Shown in pieces: positions 61,667 through 64,000 of a stretch of DNA of 64,000 nt. Each line of letters starts with the position of its first letter. The first letter of the stretch is position 1. The notes beneath the pieces are model-generated. The model had not been told where the DNA came from and searched no databases. It saw nothing but the letters and a program-made list of their open reading frames with translations. The DNA is from Clostridia bacterium (GTDB taxonomy: Bacteria; Bacillota; Clostridia; Oscillospirales; CAG-272). The stretch spans positions 28,913-92,912 of the forward strand of contig JAFQEJ010000055.1 of the NCBI GenBank assembly GCA_017399105.1, in the 5' to 3' direction. The position numbers and the translations under genes were made by a program.

Positions 61667-62380
61667 ATGAAACCCATCATCCTCTTCGACCTCGACGAAA
61701 CCCTCTTCGAATCCCCCTATGACTACGACTGTGCTGCCGATACCCTCTATGCAGCCCTCTCTATCCCCGCAGATGAGCACGACCGCATCGATCAAATTCG
61801 CCGCCGCTGCTTCTCGGAAGCATGGAAAGCCTGCGGTATTGACGATATCTCCACCCCCGCCGACCGCGCCGCCTATCATACCCGCTATGATACTTACGCC
61901 CTTGACCGCTTCATCCGCTTCGCAAAGACAGCAGAAATCACAGCGATGACCCCGACCGAGATGAATGACCTCTTCCTTTGCGACTACGCAAAGCGCGGCA
62001 CCCCCATCGAAGGCGCTGTCGATCTCCTCGCCCGCCTGAAGGCAGAGGGCAGAATCATCTGCATCGCCACAAACGGCCTCGTCCGCACCCAGCCCAACCG
62101 CATCGCCCGCTCTCCCATTGCGCCCTTTATCGATCATCTCTTCGTCTCGGAAGCCATTGGCAATATCAAGCCCGACCCCATCTACTTCGGACATATTCTG
62201 AAGACCCTCGGCGCAAAAGCCGACGACTGCATCATGTGCGGCGACTCAGCCCCCCACGATATCGCAGGTGCATACAATATCGGCATGCAATCGATCCACT
62301 TCAACCGTAAAAATGTCCCCGCCGATCCGAGAGCTACCTACGAAATCAAGGCTTGGGCAGATTTTCCCGCCGAGGTGTAA
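61667..62380 (+). CDS. HAD-family hydrolase, YjjG-like
   Basis: A 237-residue haloacid dehalogenase-type phosphatase: motif I ILFDLDETLFES (Asp8, Asp10), motif II ICIATNGLV, motif III Lys in GNIKPDPIYF, and motif IV CIMCGDSAPHDIAGA. The helical cap and the C2-less layout match YjjG-type nucleotidases that remove phosphate from non-canonical pyrimidine nucleotides; the exact substrate is open. It starts 17 bases after the glyA terminator with AAGGAG. Confidence 0.87.
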   Translation: MKPIILFDLDETLFESPYDYDCAADTLYAALSIPADEHDRIDQIRRRCFSEAWKACGIDDISTPADRAAYHTRYDTYALDRFIRFAKTAEITAMTPTEMNDLFLCDYAKRGTPIEGAVDLLARLKAEGRIICIATNGLVRTQPNRIARSPIAPFIDHLFVSEAIGNIKPDPIYFGHILKTLGAKADDCIMCGDSAPHDIAGAYNIGMQSIHFNRKNVPADPRATYEIKAWADFPAEV

Positions 62381-62457
62381 AGGAAAACATTGCAAAAGAA
62401 CGCAATCATCCCCAAACTGCCGTTTCATAAATTACCCTGTGAAAATATCGACTGATA

Positions 62458-62487
62458 TTGACAAGATGCCCGCACATATGATATACT
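62458..62487 (+). promoter_or_regulatory. Promoter of the membrane protein gene
   Basis: TTGACA (62458-62463), 18 bases, TATACT (62482-62487). Confidence 0.7.
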
Positions 62488-62560
62488 GATTTCGACAAAA
62501 GTGCAGCATTCATCACTCCGCTCCCGCAGTGCACCCATCAAACGCAGAAAGGTGAACGTT

Positions 62561-63610
62561 ATGACAAAGAAATCAGATCTCATGCTCGAATTTGCCGCAG
62601 CGCACAGCCTCTCCTACGATGCGCGCAGTGAAACCGTTTTCGGTGAATACCGCGGTCATCCGCTGATCCTGTGCTTTCAGGATAACGATGCGCTTTCCTT
62701 CGTCTTTTCTCTGAAATATAAGGAACGCATGCCGGGCAGCGCGCTTTTCAATGATCTTCAGAACAAGTGCAAATCCATTCATCAGATCAAACAGGTGCGC
62801 AGCCAGGTGATTTTTGTGCTCCGCAAAGCGCTCTTCGGCATGAAAAAGGCATTTGCGCTTGCCGATACTGCCCTCAACGATATTACCGCCTATCTGAACG
62901 AAAAGGGGATTGTCTCCTGCTGTCAGGGCTGCTCTGCCGATTCACTTTCAGCAGCGCCCGATGCCGCCCCCGAAAGCGCGACCGATCCCTCCGATGAGCG
63001 CCCTGCTCCCGCTGCCCTTTCGCCCTATCTGATCAGCGGTATTCCCTCTATCATGTGCGAGGCATGCTATAAGCAAATTTCAAGGGACGCCGAGCGCAAT
63101 GCCATCGATGAAAGACAGATCAGGGAAAGCCTGCCGCTGGGAATTGTCGGTGCTCTTGTAGGCGCTGTGATCGGTGCCGCCTCCATTGTGCTGATCGGAC
63201 AGCTGGGCTATGTGGCGGCAATCAGCGGATTCCTTCTTGCAGTGCTCACCGTCAAGGGCTACGAGCTTCTCGGCAGAAAGCTTACCGGCAGAGGCATCCT
63301 CGCCTGCGTGGTGATCATGGTTCTCATGACCTGGTTCGGCCAGCGTATGGATTGGGCATTTTCGCTTTACAATGAGATCAAAGCCTATCCCGATCAGTAC
63401 GATTATACCCTTACCCTCTTCGAAGCCTTCCGTTATATGGAAGCCTTTCTCACCGAGGATGGCTATAACAGCTACCTGATTCATCTGGCAGAGGTGGCGC
63501 TCTTCGTCCTCATCGGCGCCTTCCCCACCATCCGAGGCACACTCCGTTCCCAAAAGCACAGCAATGTGACCTATCCCCTGAAGGAAAGCAGCAGGGCAGA
63601 GGAGGAATAA
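62561..63610 (+). CDS. Membrane protein, unknown function
   Basis: A 349-residue protein. The N-terminal 170 residues are soluble (YDARSETVFGEYRGHPLILCF, LADTALNDITAYLNEKGI) and contain two CxxC-like pairs (SCCQGC near 124 and MCEACYK near 164) with a low-complexity Ala/Pro/Asp stretch between them. These may bind zinc. The C-terminal half has about four membrane helices (LPLGIVGALVGAVIGAASIVLI, VAAISGFLLAVLTV, GILACVVIMVLMTWF, VALFVLIGAFPTI). I recognise no named family. GAAAGGTGAACG precedes the ATG. Confidence 0.8.
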   Translation: MTKKSDLMLEFAAAHSLSYDARSETVFGEYRGHPLILCFQDNDALSFVFSLKYKERMPGSALFNDLQNKCKSIHQIKQVRSQVIFVLRKALFGMKKAFALADTALNDITAYLNEKGIVSCCQGCSADSLSAAPDAAPESATDPSDERPAPAALSPYLISGIPSIMCEACYKQISRDAERNAIDERQIRESLPLGIVGALVGAVIGAASIVLIGQLGYVAAISGFLLAVLTVKGYELLGRKLTGRGILACVVIMVLMTWFGQRMDWAFSLYNEIKAYPDQYDYTLTLFEAFRYMEAFLTEDGYNSYLIHLAEVALFVLIGAFPTIRGTLRSQKHSNVTYPLKESSRAEEE

Positions 63611-63612
63611 GC

Positions 63613-63774
63613 TTGTCACTTCTGCATAAAATATTCGCCGCAATTAAGGCATTTTTCACAAGCTCCACTCCTCTATCAAGCGGCGATGCGCGAAGAAAAT
63701 GCCCGGGCCTCAGCGAAAAATCTGCCATCACCCTCGACAAGGACGCCCCGGGCAAGTTCGGATTCCGAATGTAG
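63613..63774 (+). CDS. Possible 53-residue protein with TTG start
   Basis: TTG at 63613 with AGGAGG at 63600-63605, two bases after the stop of the membrane protein gene. It reads MSLLHKIFAAIKAFFTSSTP, then LSSGDARRKCPGLSEKSAIT and LDKDAPGKFGFRM. An amphipathic N-terminus and the tight coupling favour a real small gene; there is no family evidence. Confidence 0.5.
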   Translation: MSLLHKIFAAIKAFFTSSTPLSSGDARRKCPGLSEKSAITLDKDAPGKFGFRM

Positions 63775-63812
63775 CCGGTCAGTGATGATTAATATTGCGC
63801 CTCAAATCAATC

Positions 63813-63860
63813 AAAAAACGTGCATCCCGAACTCAAAATCGGTTTGCACGTTTGTTTTTT
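63813..63860. terminator. Bidirectional terminator
   Basis: AAACGTGCA (63816-63824) pairs with TGCACGTTT (63845-63853), with an inner CCGA/TCGG pair. T runs follow on the plus side and A runs precede, so it serves both converging genes. Confidence 0.8.
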
Positions 63861-64000
63861 CATTCCCATTCCCTAAGCAGCTGTATCACTTCGCCAAACG
63901 CCCGCTTGCAGGCACAGACGCGAATGTGTCCGCGCGTTCCGAGAAAATGGCACTCGATCACCTTTGTATTGATTCTGCCGCCCCGCTTTGCCGCAATGCC
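63860..64000 (-). CDS. 3' end of an unrecognised gene, truncated by the window edge
   Basis: An open minus-strand frame from the window edge ends with TGA at 63860-63862. The 46 residues include RINTKVIECHFLGTRGHIRV and end AFGEVIQLLREWE. It looks protein-like (basic strands and an amphipathic helix) and is followed by a terminator. Too short to identify. Confidence 0.6.
   Translation of the reverse strand, partial: GIAAKRGGRINTKVIECHFLGTRGHIRVCACKRAFGEVIQLLREWE

Overview
The window reads as the replication-origin region of an endospore-forming Bacillota, most likely an uncultured gut-type Clostridia (Oscillospirales/Christensenellales-like); this placement is inferred from gene content, not from a marker search. 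The grounds are the order rpmH-rnpA-yidD-yidC-jag diverging from dnaA-dnaN-recF-remB, the sporulation genes spoIIR, spoIIQ-like and spoVS, the rny-ymdB-spoVS group, Gram-positive lipoprotein signals, and families common in gut Clostridia (GxGYxYP, DUF4838, CotH, FliB, CD3324).

Layout. 0-4.2 kb: a partial SLOG protein, a PfkB sugar-phosphate kinase, a UDP-sugar pyrophosphorylase and an AT-rich ECF-like sigma factor with a long C-terminal domain. 4.3-7.2 kb (minus): jag, yidC, yidD, rnpA, rpmH. 7.3-12.1 kb (plus): dnaA, oriC, dnaN, recF, remB. 12.1-24 kb: gyrA, a lipoprotein, recA, gyrB, recX, a P-loop kinase, rimO, a REP-associated tyrosine transposase (RAYT) and pgsA. 24-28 kb: an XRE regulator, a DUF1861 protein, and spoIIR with a spoIIQ-like gene for forespore signalling. 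28-37 kb: CotH kinase, WG-repeat protein, rlmH, walJ-like hydrolase, galactokinase and an orphan solute-binding protein. 37-43 kb: rny, a phosphatase, ymdB, spoVS and fliB. 43-60 kb: an accessory carbohydrate region with two GxGYxYP lipoproteins, two AraC regulators, a TIM-barrel/Gfo-Idh-MocA fusion, a heparinase-like lyase, an Eis-type acetyltransferase, an SGNH hydrolase and a DUF4838 protein. 60-64 kb: glyA, a HAD hydrolase, a membrane protein and a partial gene.

The replication and repair genes form the functional core. DnaA, its boxes, a run of DnaA-trio-like triplets and an AT-rich tract make the dnaA-dnaN gap a convincing oriC. A second dense set of DnaA-box-like 9-mers lies inside the PfkB and UDP-sugar pyrophosphorylase genes about 6.5-8 kb away.

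The non-coding DNA is unusually rich. I see (i) a long repeat of up to about 570 bp, found only between dnaN and recX, carrying a TTTTCCACA site in each long copy; (ii) eight copies of a shorter repeat with the core GGCAATATCGGCGTTAGG, two of which supply the ends of SpoIIR and SpoVS; (iii) GTAG-headed hairpins resembling REP elements, two in opposite orientation inside the RAYT gene and four in a tandem array; (iv) five palindromes of the type GGGCTGTCGCAT..., used partly as terminators; and (v) small tandem repeats at the end of recA and inside fliB. The repeat/transposase/origin relationships are the most promising undescribed biology here.
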